DNA of 64,000 nt, from assembly GCA_903897855.1 (NCBI GenBank), contig CAIUDH010000052.1, forward strand, positions 1 to 64,000, read 5' to 3'. The notes beneath the pieces are model-generated. The model saw only the letters and a list, made by a program, of their open reading frames with translations, made no database searches and had not been told where the DNA came from. The translations under genes were made by a program, and so were the position numbers. Positions within the stretch are counted from its first letter, which is position 1; every line of letters starts with the position of its first letter. Positions 62,134 through 64,000 of the stretch are shown here, piece after piece. The DNA is from an uncultured Bacteroidota bacterium. Lineage in GTDB: Bacteria; Bacteroidota; Bacteroidia; UKL13-3.

Positions 62134-62847
62134 ATGAAAAAAATTTTCCGTTTTACCCTTTTGCTACTCTCAGTCATAATTTCTTCCTGTGGAACCTATG
62201 CTTATAAATCGGTAAGCGCAAAAACTCCCCTTTTTGCCAAGAAGAATGATTTTGTTGGGCAGTTAAGTCTGGGTGGTGCCGGCGGCGAAATTCATGCTGC
62301 TTATGCACCCCTCAATTACGTCGGGGCCATGTTCTCCTATGCAGGATCTAACCGTAATACCGACTCTTCACTCTCTAGCTATGGTCGTAAATTTAAAGAT
62401 TTCGAAGTGGCGATCGTGCCATTTTATCCTTACGAGGACATGCGCTTCGAGATGCCGATTGGAATAGGTTTTACCAAAAGCACCGGACTCCAGGGAGCGA
62501 TTAACTCTATCTCGCCTTATACGCGTTCATTTATACAACCAACCATTGGTTATCATTGGGAGAAGATTGAATTGGCTGCTTTTATGCGGATAACCAATAT
62601 CGATTATGTGTATTCGAAATGGGGCGTTGATCGGCGGTATGAGCCCGGCATAATGGTTAGAGGCGGTTCAGAAATGGTAAAAGTGATGTTTCAAATGAGA
62701 TATGACTATGGCACCAATTATAGCTATACACCGGCTGCGAATCTAGGGCTATACGATCGAGTGGAGTATCTGCCTTTTCACCTCTCCTTTGGCGTTAACT
62801 TCACACTCAATTTCGACCCGAAAAAACAAGCGGAAAATCACCAATAG
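62134..62847 (+). CDS. Outer-membrane lipoprotein, beta-barrel-like, unknown function
   Basis: A 237-residue lipoprotein: signal MKKIFRFTLLLLSVIISSC with lipobox ISSC and mature Cys19. The rest has amphipathic beta segments (FVGQLSLGGAGGEIHAAYAP, FIQPTIGYHWEKIELAAFM, VKVMFQMRYDYGT, PFHLSFGVNFTLNF) like a small eight-stranded barrel or outer-membrane lipoprotein of Bacteroidota. No family name is certain. It is divergent from speB and expressed alone. Confidence 0.78.
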   Translation: MKKIFRFTLLLLSVIISSCGTYAYKSVSAKTPLFAKKNDFVGQLSLGGAGGEIHAAYAPLNYVGAMFSYAGSNRNTDSSLSSYGRKFKDFEVAIVPFYPYEDMRFEMPIGIGFTKSTGLQGAINSISPYTRSFIQPTIGYHWEKIELAAFMRITNIDYVYSKWGVDRRYEPGIMVRGGSEMVKVMFQMRYDYGTNYSYTPAANLGLYDRVEYLPFHLSFGVNFTLNFDPKKQAENHQ

Positions 62848-63034
62848 TTTGATTTGGGATTGGATGGCCCTCCTCGATTGCCTAAAATCTGTTTTATAAC
62901 CTAAGTCAGACTGAAGCCTATGAACTCCAAATATTTATGAATGAAATTCACCTTCCGTTTTTTTGATGTGATGAAGATGGAATAAATACTTTTTTCCCGC
63001 CCTGTAAAACACATCAAACTTAAATTCTGTGGGG

Positions 63035-63904
63035 CTATTCGTGTGGCTCAATATGAATCAGTACATGGCCTAGTTGAGGTATCACTTCACGTAAGGTGTC
63101 TTTTAATTTATGCGCAATATCATGACCTTCTTTCACTGTTATTTTTGCATCTACCGACGCATGTAAATCGACCTGGTATTTCATTCCGGCTTTGCGTACA
63201 AAACATTTTTCGGTGTCAATAACGCCTTCCACTTTAATCGCTGCAACTCTTATTTCATCAATTAACTCGTCATACACATGCTCATCCATAATCTCTCCGA
63301 GAGCCGGCCTGAAAATAAGATAACTATTATAGAGAATAAAGGCTGCTGCAAAGAGTGCGGCCCAATCGTCGGCAGTTTCATAACCTGTACCCCCAATTAA
63401 TGCAATAGAAATTCCAACGAAGGCGGCAACCGAAGTGATGGCATCGCTTCGATGATGCCAAGCATCTGCTTTCAAAGAAGAGCTGTTGGTTTCTTTACTT
63501 TTCTGCACTACCAAACGATAGGAAATTTCCTTCCAAACGATGATAACGCCCAACACGATGAGCGTCCATGATTTAGGCAAGGTATGGGGAGTACCAATAT
63601 TCTTAATACTCTCATAGGCAATGATGGTGGCTGAAGTAATTAAAAAACCGACCACCAAAAAGGTAATCAGTGGTTCGGCCCTACCATGACCATAAGGATG
63701 ATTCTTGTCGGCAGGTCTGCTCGAATATTTGAGTCCGAATAAAACTAAAAAAGAAGAAAAGATATCGGTGGTCGATTCGATAGCGTCGGCAATGAGCGCA
63801 TAGGAGTTTCCGAAATAACCTGCAATGCCTTTGACCAATGCCAAGCTTGCATTTCCAATGATACTGAAATAAGTGGTCTTGATAGCGGTCTCTGTGTTTG
63901 GCAT
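63035..63904 (-). CDS. Cation diffusion facilitator (CDF) transporter
   Basis: A 289-residue six-helix transporter. DAIESTTDIFSS (metal site in helix II), HPYGHGRAEPLI, and DAWHHRSDAITS (helix V site) are the CDF marks; the C-terminal cytoplasmic domain (about 205-289) has the ferredoxin-like fold and ends HVLIHIEPHE. CDF proteins expel Zn, Fe, Co or Mn in exchange for protons. The metal cannot be fixed from these motifs. It converges on the 62134 lipoprotein gene. Confidence 0.95.
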   Translation of the reverse strand: MPNTETAIKTTYFSIIGNASLALVKGIAGYFGNSYALIADAIESTTDIFSSFLVLFGLKYSSRPADKNHPYGHGRAEPLITFLVVGFLITSATIIAYESIKNIGTPHTLPKSWTLIVLGVIIVWKEISYRLVVQKSKETNSSSLKADAWHHRSDAITSVAAFVGISIALIGGTGYETADDWAALFAAAFILYNSYLIFRPALGEIMDEHVYDELIDEIRVAAIKVEGVIDTEKCFVRKAGMKYQVDLHASVDAKITVKEGHDIAHKLKDTLREVIPQLGHVLIHIEPHE

Positions 63905-63977
63905 TCCCCTGGGTGTATTAAACTGCTTGAAAAATTAAATTTGAGCGTATGATGTAGCGGTAAAAATACTTAAATTT

Positions 63978-64000
63978 ATGAATCCCCATATTATCCCTTT
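63978..64000 (+). CDS. Possible start of a gene running off the window end
   Basis: An ATG at 63978 opens a frame (MNPHIIP) that remains open to the last base. Only seven codons are visible, so this is a guess from position: it is divergent from the CDF gene and preceded by AT-rich sequence. Confidence 0.25.

Noticed and set aside
1-64000. Prophage, insertion sequence, toxin-antitoxin, restriction or biosynthetic gene cluster
   Set aside because: No integrase, transposase, toxin pair, methylase/endonuclease pair or synthase genes were recognised anywhere in the window.

Overview
This window looks like an ordinary chromosomal segment of a Bacteroidota bacterium; I cannot name a genus. The phylum call rests on four large exported proteins ending in type IX secretion (T9SS) type-A sorting domains, the gliding lipoprotein GldH, TonB-dependent receptors with a carboxypeptidase-regulatory-like N-terminus, -7 promoter elements of the form TAnnTTTG, and mostly weak Shine-Dalgarno sequences. 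I see no transposase, integrase, phage gene, CRISPR array or recognisable defence locus.

Layout. 0-7.6 kb (minus strand): a partial beta-CASP/MBL nuclease, a ferritin-VIT iron transporter, Lon protease, a small lipoprotein, the GTPase EngB, a YkgJ-type cysteine-cluster protein and an Ldh-family dehydrogenase. 7.7-12.4 kb (plus): a TonB-dependent receptor and a T9SS beta-helix-like protein. 12.4-16.2 kb: a LOG-family protein, tRNA-Phe, a small secreted protein, RuvX and RlmD. 16.3-25.7 kb (minus): a T9SS BNR/propeller protein, gldH-DUF983-GH31 glucosidase, a BadF-type amino-sugar kinase, peptidyl-tRNA hydrolase, methylmalonyl-CoA epimerase and a deacetylase-like protein. 25.8-34.3 kb: gmd and fcl (GDP-L-fucose), a lipoprotein, cobalamin adenosyltransferase, a LutA-like Fe-S protein, an orphan oligopeptide-type ABC permease and a PcrA/UvrD helicase. 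34.5-53.3 kb: about 19 kb given almost wholly to exported proteins (TlpA-like, YCF48-like, a 2240-residue cadherin-like giant, a 1593-residue beta-helix/Ig giant, an outer-membrane barrel), with one unidentified cytoplasmic-looking gene between. 53.4-64 kb: housekeeping genes (HI0933-type flavoprotein, quinone-oxidoreductase-like MDR, L31 type B, GlmU-like nucleotidyltransferase, TpiA, RsmG, MurQ, Bcp, agmatinase, CDF transporter).

Functional links. The four T9SS cargo proteins and GldH fit a surface-active, perhaps gliding, cell. Gmd and Fcl supply GDP-fucose for surface glycans. The epimerase and the cobalamin adenosyltransferase both serve the B12-dependent methylmalonyl-CoA pathway. The BadF-type kinase and MurQ could form a peptidoglycan-sugar salvage route. 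Lon, EngB, RuvX, RlmD, RsmG, Pth, UvrD and L31 are routine information-processing genes.

The most interesting points, all modest: eight genes whose -7-like element ends exactly 4-5 nt before the start codon, which predicts leaderless mRNAs; an amidotransferase-like cysteine domain at the head of the 2240-residue adhesin-like protein; an exact sigma-54-type -24/-12 match with upstream direct repeats before lon; a perfect 20-bp inverted repeat just past tRNA-Phe; and an unidentified 304-residue protein. I found no convincing new multi-gene system.
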